Positions 54,487 to 62,701 of a DNA stretch of 64,000 nucleotides are shown one piece after another. The translations under genes and the position numbers were made by a program. The stretch is from Paenalkalicoccus suaedae (lineage in GTDB: Bacteria; Bacillota; Bacilli; Bacillales; Salisediminibacteriaceae). The number at the start of each line of letters is the position of its first letter. Position 1 is the stretch's first letter. Location of the stretch: contig NZ_CP041372.2 of assembly GCF_006965545.2 (NCBI RefSeq), forward strand, positions 2,666,001 to 2,730,000, read 5' to 3'. The notes beneath the pieces are model-generated. The model had not been told where the DNA came from. It was given only the letters and a program-made list of their open reading frames with translations, and made no database searches.

Positions 54487-55620
54487 TTATCTCGTTAAAC
54501 GAAGCAATCGATCATCATTATCCGCAGGTGATCCACGTCCATCCGTATTATTAGTTAGAACGTAGAGAGCATCATTGTGAGAAACGACATCACGTAATCT
54601 ACCTTCTCCATCAAAAATGACCTCTAACTCCTCCGTATCTTCATTTAATACATATAAACTTTCGCCTCGAAGTCCTGCTACAACAAGTTGATTATCATAA
54701 AAAGTTATTCCAGAAGGAGCCCATGTATCATCACCAGAATGTGCAACAGGTGTCTCCATCCCACTTTCTTCTTCATCGCCTTCAATCACTGGCCATCCAT
54801 AGTTGTTGCCTGCTTCAATCAGATTAATTTCATCAAGTGCTGTTTGGCCATGCTCCGAGCTATAAAGTTCTTCTTCCTCATTCCACGCTAATCCTTGAGG
54901 GTTTCGATGGCCATAGCTATATACATATGAGTCATTTATCGGATTATCATCAGGCACGTCCCCTTGAAGCGTCATACGTAAAATACTACCTGCTAAAGTT
55001 GATTCGTTCTGAGACCAATCAGGTTCATTTGCGTCGCCAGTTGTTACATACAGCATATCATCAGGGCCAACAGCTATGCGACCGCCGTTATGAATGTTAT
55101 CACCTTCAATAGCGTCTAAAAGAATACCTGTTTCGACCCAATTATCATCTTGTTCCTCGAGAGTTACAACTCGGTTTGTTAATCCTGTCTCTTCGCTCTC
55201 ATAGGTGTAGTATGCGAAGGCTTGTCCTTCATGCATCGTAAACCCTAACAAACCTCCTTCACCTGCCTGTACAATTGAGTCAGATGTGTCTATATTTTGC
55301 TCCATGATCTCATTATCTTGTAGCTTCATGATAGACCCATTTCGACTAGTCATATAAATGACCTCATCTTCAATCGTGATAGACCATGGGGAAGCCAAAT
55401 TTGAGGCAACAACCTCTACGTTCCATTCGTCATCTGACGATAAGGATGCTTGTTGACTATCTTCATCGTTACTCGTATTCTGATCGTTCTCAAGATTATT
55501 ATTCTCTTCCGCGCTAGGAGTAGCATTATTACTATCTACCTGCGGTGGCTCGTTCGGATCGTTAGGCTCTCCCCCACACGCCATTAGTAGTAAGGGTGAC
55601 GCATATAACCATTTTTTCAT
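54487..55620 (-). CDS. PQQ-dependent sugar dehydrogenase-like lipoprotein
   Basis: A 377-residue lipoprotein: signal peptide with lipobox LLMAC, then a low-complexity Asn/Glu/Asp/Ser linker to about residue 65. The beta-propeller that follows belongs to the GSDH/YliI family, recognised by NLASPWSITI, GEGGLLGFTMHE, IHNGGRIAVGPDDMLYVTTGD, YSYGHRNPQGLAW, SSEHG and GNNYGWPVIEG. Soluble aldose dehydrogenases of this type use PQQ, which Bacillus is not known to make, so the cofactor may be scavenged or different. GAGGTG precedes the ATG. Likely located at the outer membrane face or wall. Confidence 0.88.
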   Translation of the reverse strand: MKKWLYASPLLLMACGGEPNDPNEPPQVDSNNATPSAEENNNLENDQNTSNDEDSQQASLSSDDEWNVEVVASNLASPWSITIEDEVIYMTSRNGSIMKLQDNEIMEQNIDTSDSIVQAGEGGLLGFTMHEGQAFAYYTYESEETGLTNRVVTLEEQDDNWVETGILLDAIEGDNIHNGGRIAVGPDDMLYVTTGDANEPDWSQNESTLAGSILRMTLQGDVPDDNPINDSYVYSYGHRNPQGLAWNEEEELYSSEHGQTALDEINLIEAGNNYGWPVIEGDEEESGMETPVAHSGDDTWAPSGITFYDNQLVVAGLRGESLYVLNEDTEELEVIFDGEGRLRDVVSHNDALYVLTNNTDGRGSPADNDDRLLRLTR

Positions 55621-55651
55621 CCAATCACCTCAACGTTACGTATAGTCTTAC

Positions 55652-56776
55652 TTATACACTTTCTGTATCATTCAAAAAACCTAACTCTTTTGCTAAACCG
55701 ATCCAAATAAGCTCAAGCGTTAGCTCCTGATTATCGCGAGAGACCGTTCGGACAGGATACCTTCCTACGCCTTGATAAACCGCTATTCCTTCCATCCCTG
55801 ATGAGTGCTTTACGACATCCGTCGCGTGAATTGTTGCACTTTGGTCCTTACTTGAGACCGTAATAGCATGGTTCATCCCATGTAGAGAATTCCCTTCATC
55901 GGTAAGAATAAACACCTTCTCTGTCTGGGTCGAAACGGTGGTTAAAGTGTCTGCCAATTCTTTTTTATCCTCTTTATTCAATCGATCAACGACCATCCAG
56001 TTAGGTTCTAGTATCGTGAAGAAATCCGCAACTTCCTCTTTGTTTGCATGTCCAAAACGTATCACGACGTAAGAGTGCGTCTCTGTTAAGTCTTTATTTA
56101 TAGCTTGCGCAATTTCCTCCGTTGTTTGGTCATAGAGAGAGTACATGATGACATGATCGGATCCTAGTTTTTGACTAATACCATCTGTTAAAAAAGGCTG
56201 ATTTTTATCAAATACGACAATTATTTTTGCCTCATAAGAACGAATAAGTCTTTTAGCATCTTCCATAGTGCGACGTGACACATTCTCTTCGATAGGACCT
56301 GTTAAACGATTAATCACTCGTATCAGCTGATGTGCAAAAATGACTGGCGTAACAAGAAGCAATACGGCAAGCTCTGCAAATCCAGCTGCAGCTGCGCCCG
56401 TGGCAAAGGCTGCAAATAACCAAAGGGAGGCATAGCTAAAGCCTATGAGACGTTGCATACGCTTCGAATACGTAATCGTCCCTTCTACCTTTTGACTCGT
56501 TGTAATGGAGCGAACAAATACGACTAAAAAAGCAAGCGCCGCTGTCAAAAGAATCATTTCTTGTGTGCCATCAAATATGGCTACTAATGCTGGAATAATA
56601 AACAGCATTTCACTTGTTGGTGTGACAAGTTTTTTATTCTCTCTTAAATAATCTTTATATGATTGTGTATTAAAATCTTGCAGTTGCATCATTAATGCGC
56701 TTCGCTTAATCTTAATGGTTGCACTCAGCACCCAAGCAATGAGCAACAAAATAAATAACCCCATTAATATAGCCAT
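55652..56776 (-). CDS. Polytopic membrane protein with cytosolic domain, possibly a Mur-ligase-related remnant
   Basis: A 374-residue protein from ATG 56776 with AAAGGAG upstream. About five hydrophobic segments occupy the first 160 residues, followed by a soluble domain of about 210. The junction TGPIEENVSRRTMEDAKRLIRSYEAKIIVVFDKN resembles the point where membrane-anchored MurF-like ligases enter their ATPase domain, but the GKT loop is missing. The soluble part has Rossmann-like alternation. This relation is inferred from memory of the pattern, so function is unknown. It lies 31 bases upstream of the sugar dehydrogenase lipoprotein gene and is likely co-transcribed. Confidence 0.65.
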   Translation of the reverse strand: MAILMGLFILLLIAWVLSATIKIKRSALMMQLQDFNTQSYKDYLRENKKLVTPTSEMLFIIPALVAIFDGTQEMILLTAALAFLVVFVRSITTSQKVEGTITYSKRMQRLIGFSYASLWLFAAFATGAAAAGFAELAVLLLVTPVIFAHQLIRVINRLTGPIEENVSRRTMEDAKRLIRSYEAKIIVVFDKNQPFLTDGISQKLGSDHVIMYSLYDQTTEEIAQAINKDLTETHSYVVIRFGHANKEEVADFFTILEPNWMVVDRLNKEDKKELADTLTTVSTQTEKVFILTDEGNSLHGMNHAITVSSKDQSATIHATDVVKHSSGMEGIAVYQGVGRYPVRTVSRDNQELTLELIWIGLAKELGFLNDTESV

Positions 56777-56937
56777 ATTGACAACTCCTTTTTGTACATT
56801 CCTTCGCACGGAGACACAAATGTGGCATCTATGCTACTTATACCCCTTCTCGCGCACGGACAACCCATACCCATATTATTTTACCGTCTACGCAGGCTGT
56901 CGTTCCATAAAAACGTGATACAAACTCTTCTTTTACA

Positions 56938-56973
56938 TATAAAAAGGCTATGAGTAGTAGCATACTCATTAGC
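56938..56973 (-). terminator. Terminator of the Fic module
   Basis: GGCT(A)ATGAGTA / TACTCATAGCC arms, six-base loop, T5 on the minus strand. Confidence 0.8.
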
Positions 56974-56994
56974 CCCGTTGCTTTTCATCTATAT

Positions 56995-57576
56995 TTAGCT
57001 CAACAGTTCTAATAGTACGTCACGAAGTGGTCCTTCGTCGTAAGTAGAACGAATAGATGCTTGTAAAATTCGATCATTATCTACTCGAGACCAGTTAATC
57101 GCAAACCCGTACCTCCGTGCAAGCTGGCGAATATATTCTCTTGTCGCTCGACCATTGCCTTCACGGAAAGGATGTAATACATTAATTTCTGCTAAATAGT
57201 GTGCTAGTGCATGGACAAGCTCTGCAGTGGTTAATTCAGCCCAGTCCTCTGACAAAAGCTTCGTAAATAACTCTTCTCCGTTTTCTTCTAAATGTGTCCA
57301 TTGAGCAAATGTAAACCCATCCTTCGAGATATTTTCTTCACGTAGCTTACCGGCAAACGGATAAAGATCTTGAAAGATGTAGCGATGAATCTCTTTAAAA
57401 TGAGAAAAATCAAGCCTTCCCGATAGCTCCTTAAGCTGGAGCTCAGAAAGGCGTTTAGATGTGAACATAGCATCAAGCTGCATGAGCTGCTCATCCTGAC
57501 GAATGTGAAAAAGGTTGATGAGTACGTCCGTCCCTGGATAGCAATACTTTGACGCGCCAGATCCGTATTTACCCAT
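56995..57576 (-). CDS. Fic family AMP-transferase toxin
   Basis: A 193-residue Fic domain protein. The catalytic motif HPFREGNGRATR lies at about residues 133-144 and is complete, with the His and the phosphate-binding GNGR. The flap region upstream is YPFAGKLREENISKDGFTFA. It lacks its own N-terminal inhibitory helix, as expected for class I Fic proteins that rely on a separate antitoxin. The start overlaps the stop of the small antitoxin gene in CATGGGTAA and has a poor ribosome site, so translation probably depends on coupling. Class I enzymes such as VbhT and FicT adenylylate DNA gyrase and topoisomerase IV. Confidence 0.9.
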   Translation of the reverse strand: MGKYGSGASKYCYPGTDVLINLFHIRQDEQLMQLDAMFTSKRLSELQLKELSGRLDFSHFKEIHRYIFQDLYPFAGKLREENISKDGFTFAQWTHLEENGEELFTKLLSEDWAELTTAELVHALAHYLAEINVLHPFREGNGRATREYIRQLARRYGFAINWSRVDNDRILQASIRSTYDEGPLRDVLLELLS

Positions 57577-57763
57577 GGCGCGATAATTTAAGAGCCTGCT
57601 TTACAAACGCTTCATGAGAGACATTTCCGAGAAGCTGATCTTTGACAAGCTGCTCTTGTTTAGCTGTTAACGTCAATCCTTCTACAGCAAGTGATCCTTT
57701 GGCACAACAAAGTGCTGACTCCACCTGCACGACTGTCTTCTGCGACACGCAGATCGCCTCCAT
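57569..57763 (-). CDS. VbhA-like Fic antitoxin
   Basis: A 64-residue protein encoded immediately before the Fic gene, overlapping it by eight bases. SLAVEG (Ser24, Glu28, Gly29) is an exact fit to the (S/T)xxxE(G/N) inhibitory helix of Fic antitoxins, whose Glu blocks the gamma-phosphate of ATP in the Fic active site. The C-terminal QEQLVKDQLLGNVSHEAFVKQAL resembles the remaining helices of VbhA-type antitoxins. GAGGT precedes the ATG. This makes a compact class I Fic toxin-antitoxin module. Confidence 0.85.
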   Translation of the reverse strand: MEAICVSQKTVVQVESALCCAKGSLAVEGLTLTAKQEQLVKDQLLGNVSHEAFVKQALKLSRHG

Positions 57764-57802
57764 CCTATTCTACCTCTTTATTATACTACAAAACGGGGCA
57801 AA

Positions 57803-58156
57803 TTAGTACGATTCTAAACGTCGTTTGGCATAGATATGATGTGCAATTGCGTTTAGTAAATAGAGAAGAGCAAGGAAGGCAAAAAAGGCATTCCAGCCAA
57901 TCATATAGTACAAGCTATAGTCTCTTAAGTTAGGGAAATTGAGATAAGCTGGGTCTGTAAATCGCGAAATGACGAAGTGATAAAACAGGAGCGCAACTAA
58001 AAACGTACTTATTACTTGCAGAGTAATATATAACGTTGATTTCACTTTAGACATTCTCATTTTATCGATTAATACAAAAAATAAATATCCCACAGTAACA
58101 AAGTTAAGCATCATAAATACGACTAGCAAGATAGCAAGCGTTGCTTCATTAATCAT
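57803..58156 (-). CDS. Small three-helix membrane protein, unknown function
   Basis: A 117-residue hydrophobic protein with a GGGGG site eight bases before the ATG. Three membrane segments fall at about residues 7-28, 43-65 and 84-105, separated by a basic loop (DKMRMSKVKS) and an acidic/aromatic one (RFTDPAYLNFPNLRDYS). The C-terminus is basic (HHIYAKRRLESY). No family recognised. It is upstream of the Fic module in the same direction, 39 bases from the antitoxin start. Confidence 0.65.
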   Translation of the reverse strand: MINEATLAILLVVFMMLNFVTVGYLFFVLIDKMRMSKVKSTLYITLQVISTFLVALLFYHFVISRFTDPAYLNFPNLRDYSLYYMIGWNAFFAFLALLYLLNAIAHHIYAKRRLESY

Positions 58157-58203
58157 CTGGTACCCCCTACGGTGACATTCTCGTACAAATTAGAGCGATT
58201 ACG

Positions 58204-58231
58204 TTGAAAGCTCTTTATTACATTATATAAC
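58204..58231 (+). promoter_or_regulatory. Candidate promoter of the EamA transporter gene
   Basis: TTGAAA (58204) and TATAAC (58226) with 16-bp spacing. Confidence 0.45.
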
Positions 58232-58336
58232 AAATGAGGTAGAATAAGCGAGGCTTTTTCTTCCTTTTAAATAGACGGATGCTCATCACAGATGTACAAT
58301 AGACCGAGATTAGCTCTTATGGAAGGTCTGTTGTTC

Positions 58337-59239
58337 ATGAAAAACATCGCTTATTTATCTATCATAGCTGGGGCAGCGCTTTGGGGTACAACCGGTTTAT
58401 TCGTAACGAGGTTATATGACTACTCTTTTACACCTCTTGAGGTAGTAACGATACGCTTGAGCTTTGCCGCTATTTTACTGATTCTTTATTTAGCTATAGT
58501 AAAACCCTCTTACTTACTTATAAAGCTTCGCGATCTCCCATTCTTTATCGGAACTGGTATCGTAAGCATTGCATTTTTTAACTATTTCTTCTTTACCGTC
58601 ATGGAGCAGGCTAGTATCTCTTTAGCAGTCGTCCTTCTCTATACTGGACCAGTATTTGTAGCCATAATCTCGCGATTTACATTCAAAGAAGCCTTTACAC
58701 GAAATAAAACAATCGCACTCGTTCTCATGTTTATTGGATGCGCTTTTACAGTAGGACTCCTTCCTACAGGCTCTCTAAATGCTTCTATGATGACGATTTT
58801 ATTTGGAATAGCATCTGGATTTTTTTATGCACTCTACAGCATCTTTGGCAAGTACGTGAGTGGACGCTATCATGCCTTAACCATTACTGTTTACTCCATG
58901 ATAATTGGGAGCGCCTTTCTTCTTCCTGTCACGCAGATTTGGCAAAAAGCAGATGTCCTCCTCACGGCGCCCGTTTTGGCTAATGGAGTAAGCCTAGCGT
59001 TTTTTGCAACTGTTTTAGCCTATGTTTTTTATACAACGGGACTTAAAACGGTAGAATCAAGCCGCGCTGCAATACTTTCTACGATAGAACCTGTTGTTGC
59101 AATTATAATTGGTCTTCTCGTTTTTCAAGAAATCATTTCATTTTGGCAGTTCATGGGGATCGTTGCTATTTTAGGATCCGTATTACTAACCGTCGAGCGA
59201 AGAGCTACTAGGCGCTATCAACAGGCGAAAGCAGGGTAA
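58337..59239 (+). CDS. EamA/DMT family transporter
   Basis: A 300-residue, ten-helix drug/metabolite transporter with two EamA repeats. GAALWGTTGLFVTRLYDYSFTPLEVVTIRLSFA is the typical start of the first repeat, and GLKTVESSRAAILSTIEPVVAIIIGLLVFQE the end of the second. Members export amino acids or other metabolites, and the substrate is unknown here. The ATG at 58337 has GGAAGG nine bases upstream, preferred over the longer frame from 58292. The following aromatic amino acid hydroxylase gene raises the idea of an aromatic compound as substrate, with no direct evidence. Confidence 0.88.
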   Translation: MKNIAYLSIIAGAALWGTTGLFVTRLYDYSFTPLEVVTIRLSFAAILLILYLAIVKPSYLLIKLRDLPFFIGTGIVSIAFFNYFFFTVMEQASISLAVVLLYTGPVFVAIISRFTFKEAFTRNKTIALVLMFIGCAFTVGLLPTGSLNASMMTILFGIASGFFYALYSIFGKYVSGRYHALTITVYSMIIGSAFLLPVTQIWQKADVLLTAPVLANGVSLAFFATVLAYVFYTTGLKTVESSRAAILSTIEPVVAIIIGLLVFQEIISFWQFMGIVAILGSVLLTVERRATRRYQQAKAG

Positions 59240-59284
59240 TCTTTGAGGAATGAACAATCAAACATTTTCTTCGCACGACTATTC

Positions 59285-59311
59285 CTTCGTCAGGCTAAAC
59301 AGTTGACGAAG
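59285..59311. repeat. Inverted repeat upstream of the aromatic hydroxylase gene
   Basis: CTTCGTCA and TGACGAAG arms flank an 11-base loop, with weaker outer TTCGCA/TGCGAA pairs. No T-run follows. It may be an operator or the end signal of the EamA gene. Confidence 0.5.
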
Positions 59312-59416
59312 AAATATCCTCATGCGAAAATATACGTATCAGCACTTTATTCAGGTGAAGCGTTATTGCGTTTTAGTAAATGGGTATTGTGTGTTATTTA
59401 AAGGAGGATTTCCCCA

Positions 59417-61147
59417 ATGACGAAAAAAATCCCAGCGCACCTGCGCCAATATACCGTTACACAAAACTATGATAACTATACACCAATTAACCATGCGGTG
59501 TGGCGCTATGTGATGAGACAAAACCATGAGACATTAAAGAATTTAGCACACGAAGCATACACAGATGGACTAACCGCTTCTGGAATCTCTATCGAACAAA
59601 TACCTGACGTAGCAGAGATGAACGAAAAGCTTGGTCGCTTTGGACTTGGAGCCGCTACAATCGACGGTTTTATTCCGGGAGTCGCATTCTTTGATTTCCA
59701 ATCCCACGGCATTCTGCCTGTAGTAGCAGAAATACGCAAGCTTGAAAATATTCAGTACACCCCTGCTCCAGATATGATTCACGAAGCAGCTGGCCATGCC
59801 CCTATTCTTGCTAATGAAACATACGCCGCGTATGTAAAACGATTTGGTGAAATCGGGAAAAAAGCGATTGCGACAAAAGAAGAGCATGATGTGTTTGAGG
59901 CTGTTCGAGCGTATTCAAACCTGCTTGAAAAAGGGAGTGCGACGAAAGAACAGCTTGAGGAAGCGCAACAAACTATCTCAGAAAAAGAATCTCTTGTAAC
60001 TGGAGAATCAGAAGCGGAGCTTATAGGTCGTCTATACTGGTGGACAGTAGAGTACGGATTAATTGGCAAACTTGAGAATCCAAAAATTTACGGAGCTGGA
60101 CTCCTCTCTTCTGTTGAAGAAGGTGGCAACATTTTAAGCGAAGAAGTGGAAAAGGTGCCTTATGAGGTTGATAAAGTAGTAAACACGACGTTTGATATTA
60201 CGAAGCCACAGCCTCAACTATTCGTGACTGCTTCATTTGACGAATTGATGGAAGGGCTGGAGCAATTTGCTGAGACGATGGCTTTTCGTCGTGGTGGAAC
60301 AGAAAGTGTTGATAAAGCAGTGGCATCTGGTAGCACGGCGACGATTGAATTATCATCTGGTTTACAGATAACAAGTACGTGGGAGCGTGGGGAACGAAAT
60401 GAAGACGGTGAAGTGGTGTATCTTCAAGCCTCAAAACCTACTTCTCTTGCGGTAAATGATCTAGAAATTGATGGGCATGGTCGTCATACACACACCGATG
60501 GTTACGGAACTCCAATTGGACTATTAGAGGATGGTACGTCCCTTGAAGAAATGACTACAGAGCAGCTTGCCGAGGCTGGCATTTTAGTAGGTAGTCAAAC
60601 AGAGCTTCGCTTTGCCTCTGGTGTAGTTGTTACTGGAACGGTTCATAACGTGTTAACTCATAACGGAAAGTCTATTTTGATCCAGTGGAAGAATGCTGTA
60701 GTTACACTTGGAGATAAGCGTTTGTTTGAGCCTGAATGGGGCGATTACGATATGGCAGTTGGAGCAACCATTCCTTCTGTCTTCGCTGGAGCTGCAGACA
60801 GCGAAGCCTACTTTGGAGAAGACCTTCCAGCAGAATCTACGCTCGCTCACGAACAGGAAGTAACCGAGCTAGATGAGTTATACGGTCGAGTTCGCACTGT
60901 CCGTGAACAAGAACTAAGCGATGGTGCACGCGAGCTCAAAGCTGTGCACGAATCGCTAAGTGAGTATCCGGAGGACTGGTTACTTCGCTTAGAAATTGTG
61001 GAAATCCTGGAGGAAACCGAAGCAGATCTTGACCTGCTTCAAGTCGTAAAAGAAGAGCTGAATGAGCTTCAACGCACAAAAAGCGAATTAAGCAAACTCA
61101 TTCGAAACGGTTTACTCGTAGCTGAAAAGGCCCCACTAAAAAAATAG
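59417..61147 (+). CDS. phhA: Aromatic amino acid hydroxylase (phenylalanine 4-monooxygenase type) with long C-terminal extension
   Basis: A 576-residue protein; the N-terminal half is a pterin-dependent, iron-containing hydroxylase. IHEAAGHAPIL supplies His122 and His127, and the third ligand is Glu212 in WWTVEYGLIGK. The distance from the His pair to this Glu is about 45 residues longer than in ordinary bacterial enzymes, due to a charged helical insert (KEEHDVFEAVRAYSNLLEKG onward). The last 270 residues are an extra acidic domain, also found in Bacillus members as I remember. AAGGAGG precedes the ATG. No pterin carbinolamine dehydratase gene is adjacent. Substrate could be Phe, Tyr or Trp. 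Confidence 0.88.
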   Translation: MTKKIPAHLRQYTVTQNYDNYTPINHAVWRYVMRQNHETLKNLAHEAYTDGLTASGISIEQIPDVAEMNEKLGRFGLGAATIDGFIPGVAFFDFQSHGILPVVAEIRKLENIQYTPAPDMIHEAAGHAPILANETYAAYVKRFGEIGKKAIATKEEHDVFEAVRAYSNLLEKGSATKEQLEEAQQTISEKESLVTGESEAELIGRLYWWTVEYGLIGKLENPKIYGAGLLSSVEEGGNILSEEVEKVPYEVDKVVNTTFDITKPQPQLFVTASFDELMEGLEQFAETMAFRRGGTESVDKAVASGSTATIELSSGLQITSTWERGERNEDGEVVYLQASKPTSLAVNDLEIDGHGRHTHTDGYGTPIGLLEDGTSLEEMTTEQLAEAGILVGSQTELRFASGVVVTGTVHNVLTHNGKSILIQWKNAVVTLGDKRLFEPEWGDYDMAVGATIPSVFAGAADSEAYFGEDLPAESTLAHEQEVTELDELYGRVRTVREQELSDGARELKAVHESLSEYPEDWLLRLEIVEILEETEADLDLLQVVKEELNELQRTKSELSKLIRNGLLVAEKAPLKK

Positions 61148-61167
61148 TTTTTGTGCTAGATCGGTTC

Positions 61168-61197
61168 AAGAGCCCGAGTTTTCTCAGGCTCTTTTTT
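61168..61197 (+). terminator. Terminator after the aromatic hydroxylase gene
   Basis: AAGAGCCCGAG-TTTT-CTCAGGCTCTT with one mismatch, T6. Confidence 0.88.
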
Positions 61198-61269
61198 GTA
61201 TGGAAGTGAGTGGGTTGGTTGAAAGGTGCGTTAAAAGATTGCATTCCAAGTAGCTATCGCTTAAACCTG

Positions 61270-61700
61270 CGCATAAAGGCTTCAACTTGCGCGGTTTTTT
61301 TCTCTTTACGCAGTCGCACCTCTTTTTCGCGCGATTAGCCATGATTTTCACGCGGTCGACCCTCCGATTCGCGCGGTTCGCATCTCAACTTGCGCGGTTT
61401 TTTTCTCCTTACGCAGTCGCACCTCTTTTTCGCGCAATCCACCATGACTTTCGCGCGGTCGATCCTCCGATTCGCGCGGTTCGTACCTCAACTTGCGCGG
61501 TTTTTTTCTCCTTACGCAGTCGCACCTCTTTTTCGCGCAATCCACTATGATTTTCGCGCGGTCGACCCTCCGATTCGCGCGGTTCGCACCTCAACTTGCG
61601 CGGTTTTTTTCTCCTTACGCAGTCGCACCTCTTTTTCGCGCGATTAGCCCTCCCGGCTCGTGCGATCCCGCCTTCAACTCGCGCAATCCATTCAGAACCA
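61270..61700. repeat. Phased-word array, GCGC family, 103-bp tandem unit, about four copies
   Basis: GCGCGGTTTTTT starts at 61289, 61392, 61495 and 61598, exactly 103 bp apart. Within a unit GCGC or GCAG words fall at steps of 21, 19, 21, 21 and 21 bp (61392, 61413, 61432, 61453, 61474, 61495). The linkers differ completely from those of the GCGC array at 40.3-40.9 kb, yet unit length and step pattern are the same. It lies between the terminators of the convergent hydroxylase and SDR genes. Confidence 0.9.
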
Positions 61701-61751
61701 ACCTATTTTGCACGTGATTCCAACACAACACACTTAAAATCCCCACCTTCA

Positions 61752-61790
61752 CAAAAAAAGAGAAGCCAACATCACTCACATCGGCCTCCC
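61752..61790 (-). terminator. Terminator of the SDR gene
   Basis: GAGGCCGATGT pairs with ATGTTGGCTTC with several G-U pairs, five-base loop, T7 on the minus strand. Confidence 0.8.
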
Positions 61791-61830
61791 TACTTTATAA
61801 AAATCTGCCTTCCACTACTAACTAAAACCG

Positions 61831-62580
61831 TTACTTTGAATTTGTAAACCCTCCATCAATCCGGACAACTTCTCCGTTGATGTACTGAGCTTTTGACGTA
61901 AGAAGAAATGTCACTAATTCTGCTACTTCTTCAGAAGTCCCTAGGCGTTGTTGCGGGATTCCTTTTTCAGCGCTTGCTTTCATTTCTGGATTCGCATCAA
62001 AATATGCCTTAACCATTGGCGTTTCAGTTGGTCCTGGAGCCACTGCGTTCACCCTCAGACCGTCCTTCGCGTATTCCGCAACTAAACTTTTCGTCATACC
62101 AACAACAGCGTGTTTCGTTGCGGAATACGTTACAACCGTTGTTTGACCGATTACGCCTGCACTAGACGCCATATTAACGATCGATCCGCCTCCATTTTTC
62201 ACCATAATTTCCGCTACATAGCGAACTCCGTACAGTGCACCAAGTAAATTAATTCCTACGATTTGTTCTATTTCTTCAATCTCTGTATCGAGGAAATAAC
62301 CACCACTACCAGAAATACCTGCGTTATTAAAAAAGTAATCAATCCTACCAAAATTGTCCATTGTTGCTTCTACATACTTTTTTACATCTGCAGACTTAGA
62401 CACATCGGCTCTTACGTACAAAGCATCGACGTTCTTTTCTTTCAAGATGCGAACCGCTTCTTTACCATGTTCATCATTAATGTCGACAATGACGATGTTA
62501 ATACCCTGATCCGCTAACTTCATAGCGGTGGCATACCCTATTCCACTTCCTCCACCTGTTACAATCGCTGTTTTAGTCAA
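61831..62580 (-). CDS. Short-chain dehydrogenase/reductase
   Basis: A 249-residue classical SDR. TGGGSGIG (residues 8-15) binds the dinucleotide, VDINDEHG with its acidic residue suggests NAD preference, NNAGISG follows, and the catalytic Ser and YSATK complete the site. GINLLGALYGVRYVAEIMVKNGGGSIVNMASSAGV is typical. The start is TTG 62580 with AAGGAGGG six bases upstream. The substrate is unknown. It follows the ALDH gene by about 120 bases in the same direction, so an alcohol-to-aldehyde-to-acid pathway is conceivable. Confidence 0.9.
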   Translation of the reverse strand: MTKTAIVTGGGSGIGYATAMKLADQGINIVIVDINDEHGKEAVRILKEKNVDALYVRADVSKSADVKKYVEATMDNFGRIDYFFNNAGISGSGGYFLDTEIEEIEQIVGINLLGALYGVRYVAEIMVKNGGGSIVNMASSAGVIGQTTVVTYSATKHAVVGMTKSLVAEYAKDGLRVNAVAPGPTETPMVKAYFDANPEMKASAEKGIPQQRLGTSEEVAELVTFLLTSKAQYINGEVVRIDGGFTNSK

Positions 62581-62701
62581 CTAAAGCCCTCCTTTGATAG
62601 CGCTATCACAAATTGTGAGATAATAATAGCAAAAAAGAGCCTCCGTTTACAACGATCTAGTCTCCTAGCTATCACAAGTAACTTCGTTCACTCCTGATTT
62701 T

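Noticed and set aside
57776-57800. TATAAT directly before the Fic antitoxin gene as a promoter
   Set aside because: The -10 is perfect, but it lies so close to the start that the transcript would lose most of its ribosome site, and no -35 was found.
17653-61700. The arrays as CRISPR
   Set aside because: The conserved words are only about 5-8 bp and the linkers about 13-16 bp, linkers repeat between units, and no cas genes are present.
61287-61847. MRGFFLL-type repeated frames in the 61-kb array
   Set aside because: Each copy is the same repeat read from a different unit. No ribosome site; frames end where the array ends.
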